A stretch of DNA of 64,000 bases from Lumnitzera littorea. Lineage: Eukaryota; Streptophyta; Magnoliopsida; Myrtales; Combretaceae. The stretch spans positions 78,191,962-78,255,961 of the forward strand of contig JAMXBB010000004.1 of the NCBI GenBank assembly GCA_024138015.1, read 5' to 3'. Shown here in pieces: positions 1 to 12,000 of this stretch. Numbering within the stretch: position 1 is the first letter of the stretch; every line of letters starts with the position of its first letter. The position numbers and the translations under genes are program-made. The notes beneath the pieces were generated by a model. The model ran no database searches. It was not told where the DNA came from and saw only the letters and a list, made by a program, of their open reading frames with translations.

Positions 1-1370
1 GTTAGGGACTCAGTCTACTTTACCAATACCGTTTCACTTAATCCACTATATCAAAATCAGGAGAAGATTACAAGTAATTGCCACACATAGACTTACACAA
101 TACTCTGCTTTACCTATCTAGCATTTCCACAATCTAGGCTAATATAAATCTACATCGTATAATCTAACTTCTGTTCTCTCAACACTCAAACAATAAACAA
201 AGTTTACAAATTACAACCAAGAACAATAATGTAAGTCTCAAATAATTTTGCACTAAACATAAATAATGATTGATGAATAATTCGCTTTGGTGCAACTTTC
301 TAAAAAAATATCTGAGAAACTTTTTGTGCTTTTTCAAAAGGTAGAATTTGATTGTGATCTTTTATGTAACAAAAATTTTCTTATAGATGTCTGAAATTTT
401 GAATTCTTTCTCCTTTTATATTGAAATCTTTCAATGGCTAATTTGTTGAAGATTATCTTCACTTTTATGTTTATCCAAAAATTTGTTTGATAAAGATAAT
501 CCTTACATATTTTTGAGAGGATCTCAGAATTTTGAATTTGAAACTCAACTCTTTTAATCTTAATTTAGTCAAATATTCTTTGATCCACAACCTCCAGATA
601 AGCTTCAGATTTAAAATTGACGAAGAGATATGCTTTACCAACAATTTCCAAATAAACCTCATATTCAAAAATTGAAATTTCACAAAATCTGAATCAACCT
701 TATCTTTATCCATTTTTATGTATATCTTGATATATTAAAAATAAATTCACTCAAAAATAATCCCCATGGATCTTGATTCTATCTTAAGTGAAACAAGATT
801 AAATATATTTCCCTAATACACCTAATCTAATGGACCTAAGCCTTGTTTAATTTGAATCTGATATGAGTTAATTTTTAATGTTACTTTTCCAGACTAACTT
901 TCCAAACAACCTTTTAAAGAGTAACAATTTTCTTTTTTCTGAAGTCTCTAAACAAGTTTCTAAAGTATTATACCAATTCTTTTTATAAAAGCTTCTAAAA
1001 CACTTTCTAAAAATTTTCAAACTAGTATCTTTTTCAATCTATTCAAACCTTCTGAATACAACTCAATTTGCAATTTTTAACTTTCTGAGAACCCTTCTGA
1101 ATGCCTGCATTCTTGATGATTCATTAGCATTTATGTGTTTTTGTTATTGTCAAAATATATGAGAGATATCTAACATCAGCATTAGATGGGTCGGCTTTAG
1201 CAGTTAGCAAGTTGTTGACTAGGTAAAGCTTAGGGTAGAGTAGGGTGCGCTCGAGTTAGGACTTCAGAGAGTTCGCTTACCGTTCTTTCGTATACTAGTA
1301 CTCATCCCCAGTACCCCGACAAGAGAGAATTCTTTAAACGAGAGACTATAGGTCTTAGAGATAGGCGTGG
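1..1370. other. AT-rich sequence without a recognisable gene
   Basis: I see no gene here. The minus-strand open frame at 471-713 is low-complexity (rich in K, I, L and F) with internal near-repeats and no family signature, so it is not called. From about 1160 to 1370 the sequence is more GC-balanced and lies directly downstream of the minus-strand gypsy pol gene. It is where that element's 3' spacer and 3' LTR should be, but I could not match it to the 5' LTR at 6151 onward. Confidence 0.5.
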
Positions 1371-2520
1371 GTGAGGGGTCCGGAGGTCAGTAGTCTCTTA
1401 GTTCCCCGAGGTTGTTGAAGATTTACCCTCAAATCTTGGTTTTCTTCTTCTTCAAGCACATAGGGTGTTAGGTCAGCATTGTTGAAAGTAGAAGATACTC
1501 CATATCCTTCGAGTAGCTCAAGCTCATAGGTATTGTCATTGACACGTTGAAGGATCTTAAAAGGTCCATCTAACCTAGGACATAACTTATTTATCCTCTT
1601 TCTTAGAAATTGCTCCTTGCTACGATGGATCTAAACAAGGTCTCTTATGTTGAAAATGATTTGCCTCCTACCTTGGCTTCCTTATTCTCTCGTCGGGTTA
1701 CAGTTTTGGCCAATTGCTTGGCAATTTTCTGATGCAGTCTTTGAAACTCCTTAGCAAGTTACATGCTTGATTAACTCTCTCCTTGGAATGCCAAACTAAT
1801 AACCATAACTAAGGATAAGATTGGGTTAAGTTCATAGACGACCTCAAAAAGTGACCTCTTTGTCGAGTTATGAGTAGAGCGATTGTAAGTAAATTTAATG
1901 ATAGGCAAGCACAGATCCCAATCATGTAGATTCTTCCTAACAGTAGCTCAAGGGAGGTTATTGACTGTTCTGTTCACAACTTCTGTCTGGCTTTCTATTT
2001 GTGGGTAGCAAGAAATACTGAACATGAGCTTAATATCGAGCTTCTTCCATAAGGTTCTCCAAAAGAAGCTTGTGAACTTCAAATTACGATAAGATACAAT
2101 ACTCCTTGGTACTCCATGCAGTCGTACGATATCTTACAAAAAGAGGTTAGTAACAAAAAGTGCATAATTGGTTTTGTGGCATGAGATGAAGTGACTCATC
2201 TTACTTAACCAATCAACCACTACCATAATAGAATCATATTTCCATGGTATTCTAGGTAGGCCGAACATGAAATCCATGCTTAAATTGGTCCATGGCCATT
2301 CTGGTATAGGCAGAGGTGTGTACTCTCTATATGACTCCTTTCTTCCCTAAGCATGTTTGTATACCTTACATTGTTCAAGAACTCAGTGCACATCCTTCAT
2401 CATCCCAGGGCAATAGAAATGTTCTTTTAGCAACTCGGCCATTCTCTACTCATTAAGGTGGCCGGTTAAGCCCCCCACATGAGCTTCTCAGACAAGTAAT
2501 TCCTTAGTAGACTCACTACA
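1370..2520 (-). pseudogene. Ty3/gypsy integrase remnant
   Basis: On the minus strand an HHCC-like zinc-binding region (EAHVGGLTGH, then a later CKVY where CxxC is expected) is followed by the catalytic core. The first acidic residue is in SMDFMFGLPR (codon 2272-2274). The second Asp, expected in a VSDR motif, is Tyr (SYRN, codon 2089-2091). The Glu is kept in QTEVVNRT (codon 1981-1983). In-frame stops occur between the HHCC and the core and after the Glu. The frame ends with a GPLTHAYL stretch like the GP(M/L)TRARA tail common in plant gypsy polyproteins. Integrase inserts the cDNA copy into the genome; with one acidic residue missing and several stops this one should be inactive. Confidence 0.85.
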
Positions 2521-2699
2521 TACACAAACTTGTCTGCCTTTCATAAGAAATCCTTAGATCATATAGATCCCATCCATAACTCCTCCAATGTTACAATTGG
2601 CCACTAAGGGTCTAAAATATGGGTCATATTCATACTGATCAAGCAGGGTGCCAAATTTAAGTATCTTACCCTATAAGATGGTAATAAGAACATGTGGAC

Positions 2700-3300
2700 A
2701 AGAGAGTGCATCAGCCACAATATTGGGACTTTCCTTCTTATATCTGATGACATAGCAAAAAGTTTCTAGGAATTCAACTCACTTAACATGATGTCAAGAA
2801 AGTTTTTGCTACCTTTAGAGATGCTTAAGAGATTAATGGTCTGTGTAAATGATAAACTCTCTTGATAGTAAGTAGTGTTGCCAGTTTTGAAGTGCTCGAA
2901 AAAGGACATAAAACTCTTTGTCATATGCCGAGTAATTCAGTGTAGCTCCTCTAAGCTTCTCGCTAAAATAGGCAACTGATCAGTGCTCTTGTATCAGAAT
3001 AGCTCCAACCCCAACTCTAGATGCATTGCATTTGAGCTTAAAAACTTTCTTAAAGTCTGGCAAGACGAGAACTGAGGCTGAAGTCAACCTAGACTTAATT
3101 TCATCAAAGCTTCTCTGAACTTTCTCAAACCATTTGAATTTAAAGTTTTCTTGGTCAGCTCGGTCAGTGGGGCAGTTATGAAACTAAAGTTCCAAATAAA
3201 TCTTTAATAAAATGAAGCTAAACCATGAAAACTCCTTACTTCAGCAATACTAATCTGTACGGCCATTCAAGAATAGCTTAGACTTTCTAGTCATCAACTC
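2700..3300 (-). pseudogene. Ty3/gypsy RNase H remnant
   Basis: The minus strand around 2900-3010 reads as a typical gypsy RNase H segment: GVGAILIQE, then VAYFSEKLRGATLNYSAYDK. This is the region that normally precedes the catalytic Glu/Asp of the domain. RNase H removes the RNA template during reverse transcription. It lies directly after the RT region and before integrase, as expected. Frames shift several times, so boundaries are approximate and the domain is a fossil. Confidence 0.7.
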
Positions 3301-4071
3301 CGATACCCCCTTAAGAAATAACATCACCGAGGAGTACAATGTTGCTTTGGCAGAACACACACTTCTTTAAATTGCCAAATAACTACTCGGTACGAAGGAT
3401 ATCAAACATAGATTTCAAGTGTACGAATTAGGAGATGAGGTCGGCATTATATACCGGGATATCATTAAAGTAGACAACGATGCATTTGCTAATCAACGAT
3501 CTCAAGACACAATTCATTGGTCACATAAAAGTGTTCAATGCGTTTGTCAGACCAAATAGCATCACCATCCATTTAAACAGACCATCCTTTGTTTTGAAGG
3601 TAGTTTTCCATTTGTCCCTAGGTCTCATTTTGATTTGGTGGTAACCACTCTTTAGATTAATCTTTAAAAATATGCATGCATCATGCAACCCATGGAGCAT
3701 ATCATCTAGTCGAGGGATTGGATATCTGTACTTAACAATGATTTTGTTGATTATTTGACTATCAATGCACATTCTCCAACTGGCATGGCACAAGGGGTCA
3801 TACTCTCTCGAACATATCTACAATTAATCAACTCATCAACTTGTTTCTTCAACTTGGTAGCTTACTTAGGGTTGAGCCTATAGGCAGGTCGGTTAGGCGG
3901 AGTAACTCTAGGCTGAAGGTCAATATAATGCTCTATACCTCTGATGAGTGGCAAACCTCTTGGCATCTTTGTAGGAAACAAGTTAAGATACTCTTGAAGT
4001 AATGTTTTCACCTTGGTAGGTAAGTGTCTAACTTCTTTCATCTCTAAGAGTTTCTTAACAAAGAAGAGCAC
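3300..4071 (-). pseudogene. Ty3/gypsy reverse transcriptase remnant
   Basis: The open stretch at 3521-3793 carries the RT fingers and palm: MCIDSQIINKIIVKYRYPIP, then RLDDMLHGL and FLKINLKSGYHQIKMRPRD. It continues to LFGLTNALNTFM, equivalent to the PFGLTNAPATF motif. The first catalytic Asp, usually in the F-S-K-I-D-L motif, is Asn here (FLKINLKSGYHQI), and no intact YxDD follows in this open frame. The open stretch at 3862-4071 is the segment just upstream of RT (LLQEYLNLFPTKMPRGLP, then IEHYIDLQP), which links protease to RT in these elements. Stops and a frame change separate the two parts. Confidence 0.85.
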
Positions 4072-4275
4072 ATATTCTTCTGACTTAGCATCTTTGGAAA
4101 ATTAGGCTCGGAAAATCACTAAGGACTTCTATTATAGTGATAAGGTAACCTTCTCTTACAATTCTTGCACCTCCTTAAGGCTTATTAGGGTCTGTATAAC
4201 TTTCTTCTCACCTTTTTGGAAGATATAGGTGTTCCTACATTCATCATGCAACACTTTCAAATCAAACAACCATGT

Positions 4276-4644
4276 TTAACTAAGTAGGATGTATGAAGTA
4301 CACATGAGTTGGGTATCGCATAGCACTTCATCCTTGTATTTGTCACCAATAGTAATCGATACTTTAACTTGCTCGACAATAGGTAGACCTCCCTTTTCAC
4401 TTAGCCAATGAATCTTGTATAGTTTAGGGTGAGGGTAGGTTAGTAATTTCAGAGCCTTCACCACTCCTTGAGCTATTGTGTTGGTATAACTTCCCCTATC
4501 AATGATCAAAGCATACAGTTTGCCACTCACCTGGCAATTTGTGTAGAAGAGGTTTTCCCTTTGCCCATTCTCATTTGACACAAAGGTACTAAGAGATCTG
4601 CGTACAACTAAACAATACCCAGCTCTCGTTTCAAGTGGGGTCAT
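4276..4644 (-). pseudogene. Ty3/gypsy aspartic protease remnant
   Basis: This 122-residue minus-strand open stretch contains the retropepsin fold: LYALIIDRGSYTNTIAQGVV, where the catalytic motif D(S/T)G(A/S) reads D-R-G-S, so the Asp is kept but its neighbour is changed. It continues with LKLLTYPHPKLYKIHWL and VEQVKVSITIGDKYKDEVLC, as in plant gypsy proteases. The enzyme would cut the Gag-Pol polyprotein. It sits between the zinc knuckle of gag and the RT region. The frame closes with a stop after SYILLS, where the normal polyprotein continues. Confidence 0.8.
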
Positions 4645-4699
4645 GGCATTTGAGTTGTCTTAAAATTCTTCCAGCAATTGATAAACTCTTACTTCATCT

Positions 4700-5690
4700 T
4701 CCCCTTCACTAGTACTCTCTACTTCGAATTGGGGCTTATCTCCCTTAATAGTCATGACGCGTTGGTTTAAGCATTGATTAGCCACGTGTCCAAAACTAAG
4801 GCACTTAAAACACTTGATCTCTCGAGTTTTCCTCCCTGAGCATTGACTTTAGTCCTTCTTGACCTTAAGATCCTCGGCCTTACTCTTGCCTCGACCATCA
4901 TTAGGTCTACTTGGCATTTGACTTCGGTAATCTACCTTAGACACATATTGAACTTGATCATATCTTGATAGGCTCGACATACTAGTTCTGTTCAGTAGGC
5001 CAGGTCGGCTACTTGGCACTTTGCTAACCTAATTTTGCTTCTACCTTTTGACCCCCTGTACTACTTAAATGGTTTTATCAAGAGTCCTAAGCCTCTGTAA
5101 TTCCACTATATTATTGATTTCAGTTCAGAGCCTAGAAATGAACCATACTATAATTTGGGTCTTGGGTTTATCAATATCACATTTGATCATTAGTAACTGA
5201 AATTCTCGGATGTACTCATCTACTGATCTATTACCCTGTCTTAAGTCTTAGAGATGTCGGAAAACGTCTTGCTTATAGTGTTCGGGAACGAATTGATTTC
5301 TTAAGACTCTCTTCATCTCGTTCCATGTTCGAATTTCACGTCAGGCTCTCTTGCGTACATTTTGCAACTTCTTCCACCACATTATTGCATACTTAGCAAA
5401 ATTCTAACGTGACTACTCGAATACAAACAACATCTTCATAATTATAAAAGTCAAATATCTCTTTAATCTTCTCTTCCCAGTCTAGGTAGTTATCAGCATT
5501 ACTAGACCCATTAAAACTCAGGATCTACACTTTGAGATGTTCAACTCCTCTAGGAGCTCTAAGCTCATGCTTCTCAACTCCATCATACTACTCCTTCTCC
5601 TCTTCATACTCCTTAACTTTATCTAACTCGAGTCTCCTTCTCGCAACTATGTTAGCATGTCGAGGTGGACCTGGGTTTATGTTGATAACT
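4700..5690 (-). pseudogene. Ty3/gypsy gag remnant with CCHC zinc knuckle
   Basis: The minus strand near 5520-5440 reads LSFNGSSNADNYLDWEEKIK and continues into EIFDFYNYED, the usual start of a retrotransposon gag domain. Near 4820-4765 it has a clean zinc knuckle, CFKCLSFGHVANQC (C-x2-C-x4-H-x4-C), followed by LNQRVMTIK. Gag packages the element RNA. The centre of the gene (about 5060-5440) is broken by stops and frame changes. The plus-strand open stretch at 5747-5968 lies over the leader and is not a gene. Confidence 0.8.
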
Positions 5691-6130
5691 TTACATACTT
5701 GATTCTCACCCATCTATCTTCTTAGCTGATCTCTCACTTATCGGCCTTGCTTAACAATAACTCTCTTTTGTGGCTTAGTCTCTATGGCCCTTTATACAGT
5801 AACAACCAGATTGGCCATAATAGCAACAAGGTCTTATATTTGCTCCTCAGTAGTTCGTGGGGTCTATTGGGTGATACGGCTACGACCATGAGCATCACTT
5901 TCGGTGTTATTAATCTCTCCTTGGATATTAGGATTCGACATTTCTTAATATCAACTGTAGAAGGTTAACTATTCAACAGGAAATCCCCATACAACTTCAA
6001 CAATATAATTTCTCATAGCAACTTGGAACTTGCTATGTCTTTCCACATGAAAACAAAGTAAAGTAGAACACATAGACACACTATAATAAGAACAACTACT
6101 TTAAAACTTAGCTCTCGATTGTAATTTGAA

Positions 6131-6142
6131 GCTCTAATACTA
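6131..6142 (-). other. Primer binding site (degenerate initiator-Met tRNA type)
   Basis: The plus strand reads gctctaatacta, the reverse complement of a PBS differing at two positions from the common plant TGGTATCAGAGC. It lies 8 bp from the proposed LTR edge (tgatgtgcctag at 6151). This fixes the orientation of the element as minus. Confidence 0.65.
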
Positions 6143-6150
6143 AGACTATA

Positions 6151-6900
6151 TGATGTGCCTAGGAGCTTAGTAATCATTAGGGCTTACCATTGATGATAGT
6201 AACCAAACGGGTTCTTCGAGATATCAAAGAAAAGGAAATGGACAAACTATCAAACACAATAGCTTCTGTTAGCTGCTTAGAGGATATGGCGTACCAATGA
6301 ACATAACACGACTTAGTACTTCACTTGATATGACGCATAAGCTAATACTAAAGTCTACTTGCCACTGATCTTGAGTTACTCGACAAGATTAGATAAGAGT
6401 ATATGGAAAATGAACTCGAAGAGGGATGTCATACAAGAACAAGAATATTCATTTAATGTAAGGGATATGATGATTCCGGCTACAAAGAAAAGGGACTGTT
6501 TATAATAAGTCCTTGGGGTAACTAGGAAACCTATATAATTACAATAAAGGGCAATACGGAAATACTATCATGGTACATGACCAAAAGATGCTCGAGGCAA
6601 CCCCAAGGCGAGCCTTTTCAAGCTCATTTAGCCCTAGTTGTAACCCCAGCGTCTTTCCTATGATGGACAACAATGTTAGGCTTCAAATGGTACTCCAAAA
6701 GCTCAATTGACCTCTTAAAAAGCTCTTACAAGCTCCTTAGGGTAGTTAAGGAAAATTCTTGAGATTCTCTCCAACAAATCTAAAGCATATCTTAGAAAGA
6801 GATTTGCCTTCTTTACACGGCACATTGTACATACCTATATCTATTAGGTAAAAGCTACATGTTTGACATCATGGAACCTATACTCCCCAACGTTCCTTAT
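6151..6900 (-). repeat. 5' LTR of the minus-strand gypsy element
   Basis: The LTR edge is placed at tgatgtgcctag next to the PBS. A diverged relative with the same edge and spacing is at 18364 (tgatatgcctag next to a PBS-like site). The two also share cacttgatatgayGCATAAG at 6322 and 18623. The outer edge is not defined because no second LTR of this element was found. Confidence 0.55.
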
Positions 6901-8049
6901 GCATTATCTAAACTCTTTTACTGACTTAAGTATTAAAGTGGCCACATTAGAACTACCTCTAGCGCTCATTCTCAGTTTACATTTGCTACATGTATAGGTT
7001 ATCTTCAACCTTAAGCTCCTTATCGAAATTTCATTATCAATACACTGCAAGGTCAAAATTTAGAGATTATTTGTAATCTTCTCTGATTATTTGCTAGTTT
7101 ATGAGAGATTATGGTATATTGAAAAATACTTTGTAACTTTAGGAAATATATCTATCCTAGTGTCAATATTTAAGGGGTTTATTTACATTTCCATAAAAAA
7201 TAATATAAAATAAATTCCAAATAATCATCAAGTCTACAAAAGATAATGTCCTTATAAAACTAAAGCTTATAAAAAAAATTCTATGAACTGTTACAAATAA
7301 TAAATTATGATGTAAGGAAAGCCATAACCAACATAAAGTCTAACAAATATGATAGAAAAATCATCTACTTACTACATTATATCATGGTATTAGATTGAGC
7401 AATAGTAAGGATGGATGTAGAATCATATCATTAGGGGGTCGATCTACCTTATATCATTGATAATTATCTTCATTTTTTGTAACTATAACCTAAAAAGGTA
7501 GGGATGTGAAGATAATTAACCTTAAAGTGAAGTGAAAGAGGGAAAATCAATACTTTTCTTGAGTTTCATCCAATTTTTTATATGAGCATATAATAATTAT
7601 CTTTACAACCCTAAGGATGCAAAATCATATCTATTAGTATAAGAGACATTGAGCAGATTCTAGGTATGTAGTTATTGTTATTTCTTACTTTTGTGCGTAG
7701 GTTAGTAATTGAAAGCAAGAGATACATATGCTAAGAGCATTACAAGTATTAAGGTATCACAAGTTGCGGCCATGGATCGGTAATTGTATTGTCACAAGGT
7801 GACAATGATTTTTAATGATGTGATGTTTATGTTAGACATTGAATAGCTATGTTGATAGGTGGGTTATTGAGTAATTAGTTACTATAAATTGGTTGGTCTT
7901 CAAGAAGGAAGATGTAATTAGGTTGTGTTAGTAGAAATAATAGGTATATACACAAAGGTCCAATAGATGAATCGGACTGAAAGGGAAGCAACTTATGATG
8001 CCTAAGAGTATATAGAGGTTTAGTAGATGAATTAGACCCAAGGGGAAGT
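6901..8049. other. Repeat-derived spacer, with a probable copia LTR end at 7384
   Basis: There is no gene in this stretch. At 7380-7400 the plus strand has a CA end followed directly by tggtattagattgagc, a degenerate tRNA-Met-type PBS. This suggests the 3' edge of a plus-strand copia-type LTR covering roughly 7090-7384. No gag or pol follows. The minus-strand open stretch at 7875-8111 runs across the junction into the repeat at 8050 and is not a gene. Confidence 0.35.
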
Positions 8050-8389
8050 TGTAACGACCTGGCTAGAACTCCTCTCATCGAGGTATTGTCCGCTTTCGCG
8101 TGAAATACCAAACAGTTTTGTCCTCTAATATAGTAGCTTCCTAAGAGATCACCAATCCTAAGATTGATCCAGCTCGAACATACTTAATTTCAGAGTTTTA
8201 ACATGTTTTGAGTCGCTACACTATAAGGCATCTTAATGATTAAAATTCTGTTACCTAACATATAAAGGGTATCATAATCGACCCCTCTTACAAAACTAAA
8301 GTCTTAATCAATTTTGTTACATAGGTTTAGAATCACTACCGGACAAGACTTTCACTCTTCCAATTGGTAGATTACTCTGATACCACCTA
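8050..8389 (-). repeat. LTR fragment copy 1, with PBS at 8375-8385
   Basis: Copy 1 starts at tgtaacgacctggctagaac. It contains gttttgtcctct and cagctcgaac, and near its end ctctgatacca (8375-8385), the reverse complement of a tRNA-Met PBS. So it is a minus-strand LTR edge plus leader. It is followed at once by a second copy of its first 225 bp or so. The family resembles plant gypsy LTRs that begin TGTAACGACC. Confidence 0.65.
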
Positions 8390-8612
8390 TAATAACCTGG
8401 CTAGAACTCCTCCTACCAACGTATCGTTTGCTTTGGCGTAGAAAGTCATACGGTTTTGTCCTCTGGTGCAGTAGCTTTCTAAGTGGTTACCTAACTTAAG
8501 AATGAGTCAGCTCGAGCACGCTTAACTTCGGAATTTTGACATGCTCTGAATCGCTATACCAAAAAGTACCTTGATGATTAGAATTCTATCACTTAGCGTG
8601 TAAAGGGTATTA
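8390..8612 (-). repeat. LTR fragment copy 2 (direct duplicate of 8050-8275)
   Basis: This copy begins 340 bp after copy 1 with aataacctggctagaactcc and follows it through the gttttgtcctct, cagctcgagc and taaagggtat landmarks. It then breaks off into unrelated sequence at about 8613. It is clearly diverged from copy 1, so the duplication is not recent, or the two came from different insertions. No protein is encoded. Confidence 0.65.
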
Positions 8613-8724
8613 TAGAAGAACTTAGAAATTAGAATAAGAGGAAAAGAGGAAGTATTTAGAGTTGCTATAAGAGTTAGATGACCTTCGACTTTCGAGGACA
8701 AAATTCTTTTAAAGGGGGGAATGA
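8613..8724 (+). pseudogene. Ty3/gypsy pol 3' tail and polypurine tract
   Basis: The plus strand ends a pol reading frame with TFEDKILLKGGND, encoded around tcgaggacaaaattctttt, the well-known last codons of many plant gypsy polyproteins. The PPT aaagggggga follows at 8711-8720. The upstream pol gene is missing: only about 100 bp of it remains, joined to the LTR fragment at 8612. It is oriented opposite to the element at 1.4-6.9 kb, so it is a different insertion. Confidence 0.65.
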
Positions 8725-9000
8725 TGTAAAACCTAAGAAGATTAGAATAGAAAATCATTTTAAAATAGAAAGTTACATGACTTTTTGACACGTTCATGTC
8801 ATTAAGGTTGTGTCTACTAATACGACCTATTTGGCATGGTTGTGTTGTGATACGACCATGTCAGTTAGAGTAGCTAACTAGTGAGTTACAAGAGCACTAA
8901 TATGACCATGTTGTACTCATGTAACTCTAGTTTATTCCTTCCTCATTGTTTTTCCTCACTTTTCTTAATCAAACCCTATTCTTAACCTAAATTAAAGCCT
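8725..9000 (+). repeat. Start of a gypsy LTR with repeated short inverted motifs
   Basis: Directly after the PPT the sequence starts tgtaaaacctaag. It carries several copies of a short motif of the type (a)yacgaccatgt and its reverse complement (for example around 8780-8920: acacgttcatgt, tacgacctattt, tacgaccatgtc, tatgaccatgtt). Such motif clusters are common in plant Tekay/Del-type LTRs. The LTR's 3' end is not defined. Confidence 0.5.
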
Positions 9001-12000
9001 CTTAAGGGGATTAACGGGTTTAGGAGTTAAGTTAGCATGAGGTAAACCTTAAAGCAAAGTACAATAATTAATTTTGAGTTGTGTATCTTGTGTCAATTGC
9101 TGGGTTGTACAATTCAAGTTTTGTAGTTGTTTGGATTTGGCTTTTTAGGTACGTGATGCTTGTATGTTGATTGTGCTTGATAGGGTGGTAAAATAACCAA
9201 ATTAATTTCATATCCAACTAATAACTTAATTACTGGTTGTGTCTAGCTCGACTTAGGAGTTCATAATGGCAAATTATTAGGGGGTACCCATTAATCATTA
9301 TGCAACAATGTCCCTAGTGGAGTTGCATACCAAAATGACACAAGTATATTTAGGTGAATCATAGACTCATGGGTGTTAGGGTCCATAGTGGCAATTCCCA
9401 ACACTATAGGATGTATGTATCTTATATATGTGAAATATGGTAAGGCCATGAGTATCCTTGTGTTTTTTGTCGGATTAAATTAAAGATAACTAAACTAATT
9501 GTATGATATGTAATACCCTAATTGTTTGAATAAGTTAATAATAGTTATTTCATTAAATTGACAGTAATTAGGGGATACAGGAACCTAATGGAAAAATTTT
9601 GACAAAGTCTTAAAGGAATTGATTCATAGAATGCTAATAATTTTAGCAAAAATAAAATTTTCACAACATAAGTGAAAAGGTAAAAGAAAGAATATTGAAT
9701 GATACATGATCAAAATAAATCATAATAAAGAGCCAAACATAAGAACAATTTATGAAATTGCAAATATAAATTTTAACGTCCAAATATAATATAAAGTCGC
9801 ACACAAAAGTCTGAACGCGAAAATATTGAGTTTGTGATAATGAATGGTTAAATTGACATTAAAATAGATATTAGTATCTTAAAACATAAAGTAACAACAC
9901 AAAAATAATAAAATTGACACATTTTCAATTATATAAATTATTTAAAGCTTATTTGTGAATTTTTAATGCAAAATGATGCAAAAATAAGGTATGAAGCAAA
10001 TTTAGAAAGATCTTGCTCTAATGGTTGAGCAAAACATATATAATGAAGTTAGAGGAAAATCATAACAGGTTATGTAAAAGAGACCACAACATATCCATTT
10101 TCTTTTCTTCTTCCACGTTTTATTTGCTAACATCATCAATCCATATTGAATTTTTATGTGCTAGAAACATTCTTTTAGAACAGCTGTGCTACTAACTGTT
10201 CTTCATCTTCTTCTTTCTTTCATACTTCCAAATTTAACATAGTGATGTTTTGACTTCCTTTTATCTAACTCACTACTCAACCTAAGACTTAAGATCCACT
10301 TAAGTAGACTATTCCAATACTACTTTCAGCCTATTGCCACCACTAAGAAAAAGATGCCACCATCTCTAAGAAAAGCATGCACAAATATTAGGCCCTTTGA
10401 ACTTTTATACTTAATACATATCACATATAAGAAGTGTAGCTCAACTGCACTAATTGAAACTTAAAAAACTTCCATCTCTAACCACCATTCAACAAAGAAC
10501 AACTACCATTGCATAGTAGATATGGAGAATTACCAGACCTGATCATTGGCATGACCTAACTTTTAGTACGTAGTTGAAGATTCAAATCTAAAGTTTAAGC
10601 TCTACCTTGTTAGTTCTTTGTAACTTACACATGTATATTCTTATTTAAAGTTTTGATTTTTATTGAAAGTTTGACATTAAATTGCATGTCTTATAATTAT
10701 AAATATATTAGAATAATTATTAAGCAACTTTGTTAACAAGAAACGTTTAAAGAATGAATTTATCATGTGTAAGATTAAAGGAAGCAAGATTGAAGCAAAG
10801 GTTTATGCAATATGAATAAAAGATTTAGTTTTATTATAAAACCCACGCTTAAATTGTATGTTATGGGTTCTAAGACATGATAGTATACTTAATAATCAAC
10901 TTTGTTGAAAGAAATAGAATTAAATGTCTGAAACATGAAATGAAACCTATAATATATACATATATATTTCTACAATTTCGTGGCAATAAGGGGCATGTTT
11001 TGATCAACATTTCGAACATGTTTTAGATTAATTTTTAGGAAGACCCTTGTATGGTCTAAAAGTATTTGTAGATTAGACTTTTGTTTGAGTATCCCTTTTT
11101 GGTATGGAAGCAAAAGCATAGGAGAAAAATTGAACCAAAATTTGGGGCTTGCACGTGAATGAAAACTACAATATTGTAATATATGAGGCTCGATAAATGC
11201 AAGTCCTACATAAAGTAATACTTTGTTTTTAGTCTTATATATATTCATTTTAGTTTGTAAAGTAAATTGAGTGAAGTACATTTGCTCGGACAAGAGCTAG
11301 GAAAGATGCATGCTTTATCACACTTTGATGATATAAGTCATGTTTTTGGTCTAGATTTAGTTGATCATTATTCATGACAATACGATTTTTACCTGGTGCC
11401 AGCCTACCTTTGTTTAGAAATTGTTTCTTTTAAAACATATAGTTTTTTTATTTTAATAATCAAGTAGTGAAAATATTTTTAAGTATGAATCAAATGAAAT
11501 CAATTTTAGAGGAAAATAAACCATGGGTAAGGTATATGCGAATATATGTATATAGTTACGTATAATGATTATAAAATTAACGATACATATTTGGCCGCAA
11601 GTGCAAATATACATGTATATATGTATGTAAATAATAATAATAATAATGGGAAAACAATTTTAGGAAGTTAATAAAGTTAATACAAACATATTTTATACAC
11701 TTATACCATTTTCATGGGATTTGATGAATGAGTACAATAAGGAATGGAAAAGTATATACCCTATTCTAAGTTGTGTTATCTGAATTGATGATTGGAAGTG
11801 AAGATATCACAAAATGATATTTTGGCATGCTCTCTTAGACCATAAATATAACTTCTTGTTATTAGTATTGTGATGATGTATGCTCAATTTGAAAAGTTTT
11901 AACTTAAGAAAATGCTTAAATTAAGTTGCCATAATGAGCTTATGCTTGGTTATAAATAATTGAGTAAAATGGGTTTGTTTAAGTGTGTGAATGAAACCTA

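Larger units (their letters stand above)
1370..6900 (-). mobile_element. Degenerate Ty3/gypsy LTR retrotransposon (minus strand)
   Basis: Read on the minus strand from high to low coordinates, the order is LTR, PBS, gag with zinc knuckle, aspartic protease, RT, RNase H and integrase. That order (integrase after RT/RNase H) defines Ty3/gypsy. Every domain is interrupted by stops or frameshifts, so the copy cannot act on its own. The integrase core resembles chromovirus-type plant elements, but I see no chromodomain and do not assign a lineage. No 3' LTR copy was found below 1370, and the outer edge of the 5' LTR near 6900 is approximate. Confidence 0.85.

Noticed and set aside
1160..1370. 3' LTR of the first gypsy element
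   Set aside because: The sequence does not match the 5' LTR at 6151 onward by eye.
10970..11293. 107-codon minus-strand open stretch
   Set aside because: It is in LTR-like DNA with no domain.
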